In this document: positions 1 to 7,409 of the stretch, one piece after another
Layout: each line of letters begins with the position of its first letter
How positions within the stretch are numbered: position 1 is the first letter of the stretch
Source: JAGTVB01 sp964624765
GTDB lineage: Bacteria; Pseudomonadota; Gammaproteobacteria; HK1
Reading direction: 5' to 3'
DNA length: 19,981 nt
Assembly: GCA_964624765.1 (NCBI GenBank)
Contig: CAZUZO010000052.1
Location: forward strand, 1-19,981
The notes under the pieces: generated by a model
Database searches by the model: none
Told to the model about the DNA's origin: nothing
Seen by the model: only the letters and a program-made list of their open reading frames with translations
Made by a program: the position numbers and the translations under genes

Positions 1-86
1 CGCCTATCTATCTGATATGTCTCTCGGCTTCGCTCCGTCCGCCTGGCTCTCGGGCTGCTCGCGACGGTTTTTTCACAACCTCTCAG
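1..86 (+). repeat. Dispersed palindromic repeat, copy 1 (cut by window edge)
   Basis: This is the right half of the element seen in full at 1935-2082 and 8712-8860. The first 30 bases match the inner part of the 8712-8860 copy exactly (starts CGCCTATCTATCTGATATGT). It ends in the same terminal inverted repeat, GGTTTTTTCACAACCTCTCAG with at most small changes in other copies. The left half presumably lies upstream of the window. It sits just downstream of the thyA stop codon and could act as a 3' hairpin for that transcript, but there is no T-run. Confidence 0.85.
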
Positions 87-126
87 GCATCCCCGTGGCC
101 TGCAGTGCCTCGGGGGTCGAAAGCGC

Positions 127-921
127 CTAAACGGCTATCGGCGCCTTGATGGCGGGATGCGCGCGATACCCCACCAGTTCGAAGTCCTCATGGGTGAAAT
201 CAAACAGGGAGGAAACCTCTCGGTTAAGCTTCATGATCGGCAAGGGATAGGGGGTACGTGCCAACTGTGTCTCCACCTGCTCGAGGTGGTTCACATACAG
301 ATGAGCGTCGCCCAGGGTGTGGATGAACTCCCCTGGCTCGAGACCGGTCACCTGCGCCACCATCAGGGTCAACAGACAGTAGGAAGCGATGTTGAAGGGC
401 ACGCCGAGGAACACGTCGGCGCTTCGCTGATACATCTGGGTCGATAGACGCCCCTTCGCCACGTAGAACTGAAACAACAGATGGCAGGGGGGCAATGCCA
501 TGCACTCCAGGTCGGCGACGTTCCAAGCCGACACCACCAGCCGCCGGGAATCGGGGTTGCGCTGAATGGCCTCCACCACCTGGCTCAGTTGATCGATGCG
601 GCGCCCATCCGGCGCCGGCCACGAGCGCCACTGATACCCGTAAATTGGCCCCAGATCGCCCTGCTCATCCGCCCACTCATCCCAAATGGTCACCCCGTGG
701 GTATGGAGATAGCGAAGATTAGTATCGCCGCGCAAGAACCACAGCAACTCATGGATGATGGAGGGAAAATGCAACCGCTTGGTGGTCACCGCCGGAAAGC
801 CCCGTTGTAGATCGAAGCGCATCTGGTAGCCAAAAACGCTCAATGTACCGGTCCCGGTGCGATCGGACTTGCGCACGCCGCGGTCTTTGATGTGGCGCAT
901 CAACGCGAGATATTGTTCCAT
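127..921 (-). CDS. thyA: Thymidylate synthase
   Basis: ThyA methylates dUMP to dTMP using methylene-tetrahydrofolate in the cytoplasm. The protein is 264 residues, the same length as the E. coli enzyme. It opens with the typical RSDRTGTGT-like segment (residues 18-26) and has the active-site motif LPPCHLLFQFY with the nucleophile Cys146, the same number as in E. coli. The QRSADVFLGVPFNIASY block follows, and the protein ends in the usual short hydrophobic tail. The ATG start matches the family N-terminus, but the upstream AAGG is very close to it, so the ribosome binding site is weak. It follows lgt on the same strand with a 157-bp gap, the usual gammaproteobacterial lgt-thyA order. folA is not visible because the window ends. 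No disruption is seen. Confidence 0.98.
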   Translation of the reverse strand: MEQYLALMRHIKDRGVRKSDRTGTGTLSVFGYQMRFDLQRGFPAVTTKRLHFPSIIHELLWFLRGDTNLRYLHTHGVTIWDEWADEQGDLGPIYGYQWRSWPAPDGRRIDQLSQVVEAIQRNPDSRRLVVSAWNVADLECMALPPCHLLFQFYVAKGRLSTQMYQRSADVFLGVPFNIASYCLLTLMVAQVTGLEPGEFIHTLGDAHLYVNHLEQVETQLARTPYPLPIMKLNREVSSLFDFTHEDFELVGYRAHPAIKAPIAV

Positions 922-1057
922 CGCCTTGGACTTTGTCGAAGATCACCCCTGCTGGGAAAAACCCTATCGGGGCCTCCTGCGCGTTCCTTGCCCCTAGCTA
1001 TCCCCCGAGGACCTGCCCACGATGCCCGATGACCAAAGCCTAGTGGAGGACCTGTTC

Positions 1058-1071
1058 GGCCTTACGAGGCC
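1058..1071 (-). terminator. Small hairpin after lgt
   Basis: GGCCT and AGGCC arms around a 4-base loop lie just past the lgt stop codon. The stem is short and is not followed by a T-run on the minus strand, so it is at best a weak terminator or an RNA-processing structure. Confidence 0.2.
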
Positions 1072-1078
1072 GCCGGCG

Positions 1079-1894
1079 CTAATGAGGCTGACGGCTGGCG
1101 ACGCTGGGCGTTGCCGTGCGCGAGGCCCACCAGAACAGCAGCCCGCCGCCTAACAACATGGGCAGGGTGAGCACCTGGCCCATGGTCAGCCACCCAAAGG
1201 CAAGGTAACCGATGTGCGGATCTGGGGCGCGCACAAACTCGACGACAAAACGTGCCACGCCATAGCCCAACAGGAACAATCCAGAAACAGCCATGGTAGG
1301 GCGGGGTTTGCGCGAATAGATCCAAAGCAGCAGAAACAATACCAGCCCTTCGAGAAAGGCCTGATACAGCTGTGAGGGATGGCGAGCGAGAGTCTCGGCA
1401 TGGGGATCGGGGAACACCATACCCCAGGGCAGATCGGTCGGTTTGCCCCACAGCTCCCCATTGATAAAATTGCCGATACGGCCCGCCCCCAGCCCCGGCG
1501 GCACCAGGGGGGCGACAAAGTCGGCCACTTCGAAGAAAGGACGCCCACGCCGACGCGCATACAGCCACATGGCCAGTATGACTCCGATCAGGCCGCCGTG
1601 AAACGACATCCCACCTCGCCACACCGCGAGGAGCGAAAGGGGGGCCCGGAGGGTATGGGCTAGATCGTAGAAAATAGCATAGCCGAGCCGACCGCCGATC
1701 ACCGCTCCCAGCGCCACATAGACGATGAGATCGTCGAACTCCGCGGCCCGCCAGCGGCGGGCCGGATCCTTGCTCCGAAGGCGACCCAGCCACCACGCGA
1801 GACCGAAGCCCACCAAATACATGAGCCCGTACCAATGGACCTTGATCGGGCCAATCTGGAAGGCGATGGGATCGATGCTCGGATAGGTCAACAT
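1079..1894 (-). CDS. lgt: Prolipoprotein diacylglyceryl transferase
   Basis: Lgt is an inner-membrane enzyme that transfers diacylglycerol from phosphatidylglycerol to the lipobox cysteine of prolipoproteins, the first step of lipoprotein maturation. The protein is 271 residues with about seven hydrophobic segments. It begins PSIDPIAFQIGPIKVHWYGL, as the family does, with Tyr26. It carries the conserved GGMSFHGGLIG loop (His99, equivalent to the essential His103 of E. coli) and the Lgt signature GAGRIGNFINGELWG (residues 136-150, with Arg139 and Asn142). The C-terminal helix has FVVEFVRAPD. The ATG start fits the family alignment, although no clear Shine-Dalgarno precedes it. A longer overlapping reading frame (1062-1904) is only a shadow. 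lgt lies between the RlmI-like gene and thyA on the same strand, with a full repeat copy 40 bases upstream of its start. Confidence 0.98.
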   Translation of the reverse strand: MLTYPSIDPIAFQIGPIKVHWYGLMYLVGFGLAWWLGRLRSKDPARRWRAAEFDDLIVYVALGAVIGGRLGYAIFYDLAHTLRAPLSLLAVWRGGMSFHGGLIGVILAMWLYARRRGRPFFEVADFVAPLVPPGLGAGRIGNFINGELWGKPTDLPWGMVFPDPHAETLARHPSQLYQAFLEGLVLFLLLWIYSRKPRPTMAVSGLFLLGYGVARFVVEFVRAPDPHIGYLAFGWLTMGQVLTLPMLLGGGLLFWWASRTATPSVASRQPH

Positions 1895-1934
1895 GGGCGG
1901 CCATTCTAGCCGGTGTCGGTCAGTCAGGAAACCG

Positions 1935-2082
1935 CTGAGAGTTTGTGAAAAAACCTGCTACACAACCCGATAGCGGCGTTGGGCGGTGCTCGCTCCTCGC
2001 CTATCGACGCGATAGGTCTTGTCGCTGCGCCCCGTCCGCCTGCTCTCGGGCTGCTCGCGATGGTTATTGCACAAGCTCTGAC
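1935..2082 (+). repeat. Dispersed palindromic repeat, copy 2 (full length)
   Basis: About 148 bp bounded by imperfect terminal inverted repeats: CTGAGAGTTTGTGAAAAAAC at the left, and at the right the complement of a TCAGAGCTTGTGCAATAACC-type end. The interior is also self-complementary: CCGATAGC...GGCGG on the left pairs with the CCGCC...CTCTCGGGC block on the right, so an RNA or single strand could fold into one long imperfect hairpin. It is more diverged than copies 1 and 3 in its central part. It lies between the RlmI-like gene and lgt. The flanks (ACCG and TTGG) show no target duplication. No open reading frame is present. Confidence 0.85.
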
Positions 2083-2163
2083 TTGGCCACGGTAAGGGCT
2101 TAGGGGCTTTCCTCAAGGCACAACCCCACCAGCGAAGAGTCCGCTTGCTCCCACGCCACCGCG

Positions 2164-3357
2164 TCACGGCGCAAAAGCGCGCGCGAAGAATACCTTCAGA
2201 TAGCCACTCTCGGGGAGTGCCGGGTGCACCGGATGGTCGGGACCCTGGTGACCTTCCTCCAAGAGCTGCAGCTCCCGGTGATACAGCCGTGCCGCCTGTA
2301 CCAGACTCTCCTGCAACTTATCACGGCGTAGATGGGTCGAGCAGGAGCTGCTGATGAGAATACCGTCGGGCTCCAGCAAACGCATGGCCAGCCGGTTGAG
2401 ACGCCGATAGGCCTCTATCCCAGCGCTGATATCTTTACGGCGCCGGATAAAAGCCGGCGGATCCAACACCACCGTTCCAAACCGTTCACCCTCGGCATGC
2501 AATCCCTTCAGCACCTCAAACACATCGCCGTGTACCGAGGCAACCGTTTGCTCGACGCCATTGAGCCGCGCATTGCGCCGCACCGAGCGAAGCGCCGCTT
2601 CCGAGGTGTCGACACAGATGACTTCACGCGCCCCCCCAAGCGCTGCCTGAATACCCCAGGCCCCGCAGTAACTGAAGGTATCCAGCACCCGACGGCCGCG
2701 GGCGTAATCCACTAGGCGGGCACGATTGGGACGCTGATCGAAGTACCAACCGGTCTTCTGGCCTTCCAGCAGCGAGACTTCGAAGCGGGCTCCGTGCTCC
2801 TCGACCACCGTCGTCTCCGGCGCCGCGCCCATGGGAGTTTCCACGTATCGATCCAGGCCCTCCAGCTTGCGGCTCGGTACATCGTTGCGAAACACGACGG
2901 CCTTGGGTGCCAGTACCGCATCCAACGCGGCAAGTACATCGTCCCGGACACGCTCCATGCCCGCGGTGATGATCTGCACCACTAAGATCGCATCGTAGCG
3001 GTCCACTACCAGCCCTGGGAGGCCATCGCTCTCGCCGAACACCAAACGATAGAAGGGCTGCACGAACAGCTGCTCCCGCAATGCCAGCGCCTGCTGCAAG
3101 CGCCGCTGAATGAGCTGACGGTCCAGGGTTTCACCCGGCGTCCGGCTCACCATGCGGGCGAGGATGAGAGAATGGGGATTGATGTAGGCCGCACCAATGA
3201 AAGCACCACTGTGACTTTGGATCGCCACCATCTGTCCCGCTTCGAAGCCAGAGAGTGGACTTCGCTCACCCTCCACCTCATTGCTGAATACCCACGGGTG
3301 GCCGGCGCGTACCCGCGCCTGCTCACGCTTCTTGAGATAGACGGAAGGGAGATCCAT
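2164..3357 (-). CDS. rlmI: Class I SAM-dependent rRNA methyltransferase, RlmI-like
   Basis: The family uses S-adenosylmethionine to methylate cytosine-5 in 23S rRNA (RlmI modifies C1962 in E. coli). The protein is 397 residues against 396 for E. coli RlmI. Residues 1-75 resemble the N-terminal PUA RNA-binding domain (KKREQARVRAGHPWVFSNEV). The central part has FGESDGLPGLVVDRY (107-121) and GWYFDQRPNR (203-212). The Rossmann methyltransferase core shows motif I VLDTFSYCGAWG (224-235), motif IV LDPPAF (298-303) and the SSCS segment (337-340). The C-terminal DHPVHPALPESGYLK also matches RlmI. The ATG start agrees with the family. The gene is divergent from the YyaL gene across a 96-bp promoter region. 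Specific activity on C1962 is inferred from family membership; another RlmI/RlmK-type target is possible. Confidence 0.9.
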   Translation of the reverse strand: MDLPSVYLKKREQARVRAGHPWVFSNEVEGERSPLSGFEAGQMVAIQSHSGAFIGAAYINPHSLILARMVSRTPGETLDRQLIQRRLQQALALREQLFVQPFYRLVFGESDGLPGLVVDRYDAILVVQIITAGMERVRDDVLAALDAVLAPKAVVFRNDVPSRKLEGLDRYVETPMGAAPETTVVEEHGARFEVSLLEGQKTGWYFDQRPNRARLVDYARGRRVLDTFSYCGAWGIQAALGGAREVICVDTSEAALRSVRRNARLNGVEQTVASVHGDVFEVLKGLHAEGERFGTVVLDPPAFIRRRKDISAGIEAYRRLNRLAMRLLEPDGILISSSCSTHLRRDKLQESLVQAARLYHRELQLLEEGHQGPDHPVHPALPESGYLKVFFARAFAP

Positions 3358-3390
3358 GGTCTGTAATCATACTCCCAAATTCGCTCCGCG

Positions 3391-3418
3391 TTTTATTCCT
3401 GTGCCATTGCGGTATAAT
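3391..3418 (+). promoter_or_regulatory. Candidate sigma-70 promoter for the YyaL gene
   Basis: A perfect TATAAT (-10) lies at 3413-3418. A weak -35 candidate TTTTAT at 3391-3396 is separated from it by 16 bases. A strong Shine-Dalgarno AGGAG at 3443-3447 precedes the ATG at 3454. The stretch separates two divergent genes, so it must hold promoters for both; I could not pick a convincing one for the minus strand. Confidence 0.5.
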
Positions 3419-3453
3419 TTCCTACGGAATTACTCGGGAAAGAGGAGACGACC

Positions 3454-5544
3454 ATGTCCGAGACGCATCGGCAAAACGCCCTGGCCGGGGAAACCAGTCC
3501 CTACCTGTTACAGCACGCCGACAATCCCGTGCACTGGTACCCCTGGAGCCCCGAGGCGCTGGCACGGGCCCGCGCGGAGGACAAGCCCATCCTTCTTTCC
3601 ATCGGGTATTCCGCTTGCCACTGGTGCCACGTCATGGCCCACGAGTCCTTCGAGGACGAAGCGACCGCCCAACTCATGAACAAGTACTTCATCAACATCA
3701 AGGTGGATCGCGAGGAGCGGCCCGATCTCGACAAGATCTATCAGATCGCTCATCAGCTCCTGACCGGGCGCCCCGGTGGTTGGCCCTTGACCATGTTCCT
3801 GACCCCCGACGATCACCGGCCCTTCTTTGGCGGCACGTATTTTCCCAAGCAACCGCGCTTCGGTATGCCGCCTTTTCGGGAAGTGCTGGCCAAGGTCGCC
3901 CTCTTCTTGCGCGAGCACCGTACCGACATCGACCGCCAAAGCGCTTCCCTCGTGCAAGCTTTAGAGCGCCTCACACCGTCTCCCGCAACCGATCAGATGG
4001 CGCTCACTGCGGCGCCTTTGGATGCCGCCCGGCGGGAGTTACAAAGGAGCTTTGACGAAAAGCACGGTGGATTTGGCAGCGCGCCCAAGTTTCCCCATCC
4101 CACCAATCTAGAGCGCCTGCTACGCCACTACGGGGCGACCGTGGCCGCCGGACAGCCGGACGAAGCAGCGCTGGCGATGGCGGCCTTTACCCTGCGCAAA
4201 ATGGCCTTGGGCGGCATCTACGACCAGGTGGGGGGCGGCTTCTGCCGGTACTCGGTCGATCAATATTGGATGATCCCTCACTTCGAAAAAATGCTCTATG
4301 ACAACGGCCCGTTGCTGACACTGTGCGCCGAAGCCTGGCAAATCACCGACGACTCGCTGTTCAAACGGGCTGCGCTGGAGACCGGCCAGTGGGTGCTAAG
4401 CGAAATGCAAGGCCGGGAGGGCGGCTATTATTCGACTCTCGATGCAGACTCGGAGGGAGAAGAGGGGAAGTACTATCTTTGGACCCCGGACCAGGTGCGG
4501 GCGCTACTCACCGAGGACGAGTATAGGGTGGTGGCAGCGCGCTTCGGTCTGGATCGGTCGCCGAACTTCGAGGAGACCGCTTGGCATTTCCACGTCTTTC
4601 ACGACGTCCCGACCCTCGGTCAACAGCTCGGACTTGACCAGACCACCATCGGACGTCTACTCGCTTCGGCTCGAGAGAAGCTCTACCGGATGCGCGAGAC
4701 ACGCATACGGCCGGGGCGAGACGAGAAGGTACTCACCGCTTGGAACGGCTTGATGATCAAGGGCATGGCCACGGCAGGGCGCATCCTCGGCGAGCCGCGG
4801 TTCATCCAATCCGCCACTCAGGCGCTCGATTTCGTGCGCAACACCCTCTGGATAGATGGGCGCCTGCGGGCCACCTATAAGGATGGCCGGGCGCGCCTCA
4901 ACGCTTACCTCGACGACTACGCGTTCATTATCGATGCCGTCTTGACGCTGCTGCAATCTCGCTGGCGTCCTGGAGAGCTTGAGTTCGCCATGGCACTGGC
5001 TGAGGTCCTGCTGGAGCAGTTCCAGGATGAGGAGAACGGCGGTTTCTTCTTCACCGCCCATGAACACGAACACCTGATCCACCGGCCAAAACCCTTTATG
5101 GATGACGCCCTTCCCGCTGGCAACGGGATCGCCGCGTATGGGCTCGGGCGTCTCGGCCATCTGCTCGGTGAGGTTCGCTATTTGGAAGCCGCTGAGCGCA
5201 CCCTGCGGGCCGGGTGGCACGCTCTGAGTGAGTATCCCCACGCCCACACCGCCATGCTGCTGGCGCTGGAAGAGTACCTTTACCCGCCGCAGACCATCGT
5301 TTTGCGAGGCGCTCCGCAGGCACTCGAATCGTGGCAAGCCCGCTGTCAGCAGAGCTATGCACCGCGCCGGCTCACGTTCGCCATCCCGAGTGAAACCGAT
5401 CCTCTTCCGGGTCTGCTGGCCGAACGTGCCCCGCGCCAGGAGGTCGTGGCTTATGTTTGCGAGGGCCATCATTGCAGCGCCCCGATCAGCGAGCTGAGCG
5501 AGCTCGAGGCGGCACTGGCAGGCACCGAACACCGGGGAACATAG
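3454..5544 (+). CDS. Thioredoxin-domain DUF255 protein (YyaL / SPATA20 family)
   Basis: This is a full-length, 696-residue cytosolic-looking protein without a signal peptide. The N-terminal part (about 1-165) is the DUF255 thioredoxin-like domain. It has the family opening SPYLLQHADNPVHWYPW, a redox-type CxxC in YSACHWCHVM (Cys55, Cys58), VDREERPDLDKIYQ and GGTYFPKQPRFGMPPF. The rest (about 190-610) resembles the alpha/alpha-barrel glycosidase-like region of the family, with KFPHPTNLERLLRH, GGIYDQVGGGFCRYSVD, WMIPHFEKMLYDN and LDADSEGEEGKYYLW. The C-terminus carries the common YVCEGHHCSAPI cysteine pair. The biochemical role of YyaL proteins is not established; redox or sugar-isomerase activity has only been proposed from fold. 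The ATG has a good AGGAG site. It is transcribed alone and converges on the toxin-antitoxin island. Confidence 0.93.
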   Translation: MSETHRQNALAGETSPYLLQHADNPVHWYPWSPEALARARAEDKPILLSIGYSACHWCHVMAHESFEDEATAQLMNKYFINIKVDREERPDLDKIYQIAHQLLTGRPGGWPLTMFLTPDDHRPFFGGTYFPKQPRFGMPPFREVLAKVALFLREHRTDIDRQSASLVQALERLTPSPATDQMALTAAPLDAARRELQRSFDEKHGGFGSAPKFPHPTNLERLLRHYGATVAAGQPDEAALAMAAFTLRKMALGGIYDQVGGGFCRYSVDQYWMIPHFEKMLYDNGPLLTLCAEAWQITDDSLFKRAALETGQWVLSEMQGREGGYYSTLDADSEGEEGKYYLWTPDQVRALLTEDEYRVVAARFGLDRSPNFEETAWHFHVFHDVPTLGQQLGLDQTTIGRLLASAREKLYRMRETRIRPGRDEKVLTAWNGLMIKGMATAGRILGEPRFIQSATQALDFVRNTLWIDGRLRATYKDGRARLNAYLDDYAFIIDAVLTLLQSRWRPGELEFAMALAEVLLEQFQDEENGGFFFTAHEHEHLIHRPKPFMDDALPAGNGIAAYGLGRLGHLLGEVRYLEAAERTLRAGWHALSEYPHAHTAMLLALEEYLYPPQTIVLRGAPQALESWQARCQQSYAPRRLTFAIPSETDPLPGLLAERAPRQEVVAYVCEGHHCSAPISELSELEAALAGTEHRGT

Positions 5545-5570
5545 CGAGGGCGGATTCTGGTGGCAGCAAG

Positions 5571-5599
5571 TGCCGCCGCGATGGTAGCGGCTGGCGGCA
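5571..5599. terminator. Hairpin between convergent genes
   Basis: A 7-bp perfect stem TGCCGCC/GGCGGCA with a 15-base loop sits between the 3' ends of the YyaL gene and the first GNAT toxin. A competing smaller stem GGCA/TGCC lies just upstream. No T-run follows on either strand, so intrinsic termination is only suggested by the position. Confidence 0.3.
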
Positions 5600-5608
5600 G
5601 TGCGAATT

Positions 5609-6112
5609 TCAGTCAACCATTCTGCTAATGGTTTTCATGGGAAGAAACAGCTTGAGTGACTTGCCAGGCAGGCGGATGAAACCGAATTGCAGATAGAAAT
5701 CGGCTGCGCCGTCATTTAGCGCGTCGACGACCACGGCATAGACCGCTATCATCTGGCTCGCCAGAGCGACACGCTGCAGTGCGTCCGCTATCAAGATAGC
5801 ACCGATCCCTTTGCCTCGGTGGGATTTGTCTATGGCCAGCCGACCCAGTAGCGCTACCGGCACCGGATATTTGGGTAGCCAACGCCGAAATCCCTCCGGA
5901 AGAGCAGCGGCGGTGAGGCTACTGGCACTAAGGCTGCAGTATCCAATCACCCGCCGCGGTTCACCTGGCGGCGAGGCGACGAAGACCCGGCTGACTCGTC
6001 GCCGGATATCCTGGTTGGCGTAGCGGTCGAGGTATTGATTAAGCGAAAATTCGCCACAGTCAAAGTTTTTCCGGTCGTGCTTTTTGCTGAACGGAGCGAT
6101 GACGAGGTCCAA
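5609..6112 (-). CDS. GNAT acetyltransferase toxin, TacT-like, with broken antitoxin
   Basis: TacT-type toxins acetylate the amino group of charged aminoacyl-tRNAs and stop translation; a DUF1778 antitoxin normally neutralises them. The protein is 167 residues with the family N-terminus HDRKNFDCGEFSLNQYL. The acetyl-CoA loop is RGKGIG (99-104, preceded by GRLAIDKSH), Tyr140 in the DFYLQFGF motif corresponds to the catalytic tyrosine of Salmonella TacT, and the C-terminus is LKLFLPMK. The start appears to be TTG, with AAGGG about nine bases upstream inside the antitoxin stop region; no ATG fits. All key residues are present, so the reading frame looks functional. Its antitoxin, which should lie directly upstream, is reduced to a stump (6125-6235). 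It is clearly related to the second toxin at 6445-6945. Whether it is active, or neutralised by the neighbouring antitoxin, cannot be told from sequence. Confidence 0.85.
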   Translation of the reverse strand: MDLVIAPFSKKHDRKNFDCGEFSLNQYLDRYANQDIRRRVSRVFVASPPGEPRRVIGYCSLSASSLTAAALPEGFRRWLPKYPVPVALLGRLAIDKSHRGKGIGAILIADALQRVALASQMIAVYAVVVDALNDGAADFYLQFGFIRLPGKSLKLFLPMKTISRMVD

Positions 6113-6124
6113 GCCGGTGATCCC

Positions 6125-6235
6125 TTAAGGCCGGACGCGCTTCTCGTGTTCCGCGAAGGCCTGCCGGAGTTTGGCGTTCGGCTTGGGGGGGTTATCAAGG
6201 GCGTCCAAGAACACTCCCCAAAGAGCTTGCCGTCC
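6125..6235 (-). pseudogene. C-terminal remnant of a DUF1778 antitoxin (TacA-like)
   Basis: Reading the minus strand gives an open stretch of 36 residues, containing FLDALDNPPKPNAKLRQAF and ending AEHEKRVRP followed by TAA. This is the typical toxin-binding tail of DUF1778 antitoxins (FxxxLxxPPxPNxKLRxxxxEHxxR). The stop codon lies 12 bases before the TTG start of the toxin, the expected antitoxin-toxin geometry. Upstream in the same frame there is a TAG (6236-6238), and the ribbon-helix-helix DNA-binding half cannot be found in any frame of 6239-6440. The antitoxin therefore looks 5'-truncated. Confidence 0.7.
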
Positions 6236-6238
6236 CTA

Positions 6239-6427
6239 GAAACTATTGGCGGAACTGTCAACGTCCATTATTCACCACTCTCTAAATGCTGCAGAAAACG
6301 CAGAAAGACCACCCGGGAAACAGTCCCGGCCGAACTATGCGGCGGCTTTCCTGCAGTTCGAGCAGCGTGCTGATTCGCAACAACTCTTTCGTGCGCATGT
6401 GTCGTCGCTGCGGCCGGCGCAAGTGTG
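6239..6427. other. Unassigned spacer between the two toxin genes
   Basis: This stretch replaces the missing 5' part of the first antitoxin gene. Two short open frames exist: plus strand 6246-6428 (60 residues, with NYAAAFLQFEQRADSQQLF) and minus strand 6282-6398 (38 residues). Neither has a convincing ribosome binding site or a family I recognise. The replaced segment may have come from elsewhere by recombination. Confidence 0.3.
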
Positions 6428-6440
6428 ATGTCTTGGTCCT
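6428..6440. repeat. 13-bp direct repeat, left copy
   Basis: ATGTCTTGGTCCT here is identical to 7225-7237. On the minus strand it reads AGGACCAAGACAT, four bases after the stop codon of the second toxin. At the other end the same sequence is the ribosome binding site and start of the second antitoxin. It looks like the leftover leader of the first, now truncated, antitoxin gene, with the ATG changed to ATC. Confidence 0.6.
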
Positions 6441-6444
6441 GCGC

Positions 6445-6945
6445 CTACAGGGATTTCAATGGTAGAAACAGGCGACCACTGCCGCGCGCGAGGAGAGCGA
6501 AGCCGTAGCGGTTATAAAAAGATTCGGCCTGCTGGTTGATCGCGTCCACCACCATCGCATAGATCGCAATATCGTCGCTGACCGCGATGGTCCGTTTTAT
6601 CGCATCAGCCAGCAGCATTTGGCCGGTTCCGATACCCTGCGCAGCCAGATCCACGGCCAATCGACCGATGAGGGCTGCCGGTACCGGATGTTTAGGTAAC
6701 TTCCTAGCGACTTTTTCTGGCAAGGCCGAGAGGTCGATCGAGATTGCGCTCAGTGTGTAGAAACCCAATACGCGTGATTTGCTCTCGGGAGGGCGGGCAA
6801 CGAATACGCGGCTGATTCGGCGTTTCATGTCTTGGCTGCCTTGGCGCTGCAGATAGCGATTCAGTGACGCGATGCTACAGTCGAAGACGTTCCGATTATG
6901 GCTTCGGTCGAGCAGCTCAATGACGAGTTTGGGTGCGGGACTCAT
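6445..6945 (-). CDS. GNAT acetyltransferase toxin, TacT-like (intact pair)
   Basis: This is a 166-residue GNAT toxin of the TacT type, predicted to acetylate aminoacyl-tRNA and block translation unless bound by its antitoxin. The N-terminus SHNRNVFDCSIASLNRYLQ is typical. The acetyl-CoA loop is QGIGTG (103-108) after GRLAVD, the presumed catalytic Tyr144 sits in ESFYNRYGF, and the protein ends GRLFLPLKSL. Its ATG overlaps the antitoxin TGA as ATGA, implying translational coupling. It resembles the toxin at 5609-6112 along its whole length, so the two probably arose by duplication or by repeated acquisition of the same family. Confidence 0.9.
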   Translation of the reverse strand: MSPAPKLVIELLDRSHNRNVFDCSIASLNRYLQRQGSQDMKRRISRVFVARPPESKSRVLGFYTLSAISIDLSALPEKVARKLPKHPVPAALIGRLAVDLAAQGIGTGQMLLADAIKRTIAVSDDIAIYAMVVDAINQQAESFYNRYGFALLARGSGRLFLPLKSL

Positions 6946-7226
6946 TCAGAGAGTACACGTCGGTCATGCTCCGCTAGGGCGGCGGTGAGCTTTTTGTTGA
7001 ACTTGACGGGTTTCGCTAATGCATCAAAAAAACGTTTGGCGTCCTGTTCATTGAGCCGGATTGACTCGTGCTCCTGTAGCGTCTTCTCCGCGCTTGCCAA
7101 GGCGCTAGACAGAATGAAGCTACTGACAGTCTTTCCCTCGAAAGACGCCGCGCGCTCAATGAGGGTCTTGGCGCTTTCTTTCAGGCGCAGGTTGATTCGC
7201 TCGTTCTTAGCAGCGTTTCCAGTCAT
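6942..7226 (-). CDS. DUF1778 ribbon-helix-helix antitoxin (TacA-like)
   Basis: This 94-residue antitoxin is the partner of the GNAT toxin downstream, with a 4-base stop/start overlap. Residues about 8-55 form the RHH DNA-binding part (NERINLRLKESAKTLIERAA then GKTVSSFILSSAL). The C-terminal part (FFDALAKPVKFNKKLTAALA and EHDRRVLSE) is the toxin-wrapping tail. AGGA lies seven bases before the ATG. Such antitoxins repress their own operon together with the toxin; the promoter at 7264-7292 is the likely target. Its tail differs from the stump of the first antitoxin (PVKFNKKL against PPKPNAKL), so cross-neutralisation is uncertain. Confidence 0.9.
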   Translation of the reverse strand: MTGNAAKNERINLRLKESAKTLIERAASFEGKTVSSFILSSALASAEKTLQEHESIRLNEQDAKRFFDALAKPVKFNKKLTAALAEHDRRVLSE

Positions 7227-7237
7227 GTCTTGGTCCT
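7225..7237. repeat. 13-bp direct repeat, right copy
   Basis: Identical to 6428-6440. It covers the Shine-Dalgarno and start codon region of the intact antitoxin, so the intact antitoxin-toxin pair is bracketed by the repeat with about 0.8 kb between the copies. Confidence 0.6.
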
Positions 7238-7263
7238 CGATCTGGGCGATCGGTGTTTTGCAA

Positions 7264-7292
7264 ACTGTACGTCACACTGGTGCCTTTTTCAA
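7264..7292 (-). promoter_or_regulatory. Promoter of the intact TacAT-like pair
   Basis: On the minus strand TTGAAA (-35, 7287-7292) is followed after exactly 17 bases by TACAGT (-10, 7264-7269). Expected transcription start is about 30 bases before the antitoxin ATG. The spacer and -10 contain GTGACGTACAGT, whose GTAC core might form part of an autoregulatory operator; that part is speculation. Confidence 0.55.
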
Positions 7293-7409
7293 AGTGGTTA
7301 GATCTTCGAGCCAACGGGGCAATCCCCAATGGCGGAGGCGATGGTCGGTTGGCCTAAATGACGGGGGAGGAAGACACGATCTGGACACGATGTCTTTTCA
7401 AGATATTGA

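Noticed and set aside
1062..1904. 280-residue open frame overlapping lgt
   Set aside because: It is the same strand in another frame with Arg/Pro-rich shadow composition; lgt itself has all family motifs.
4657..5616. 319-residue open frame antisense to the YyaL gene
   Set aside because: Shadow of a long GC-rich gene; no family features and no ribosome binding site.
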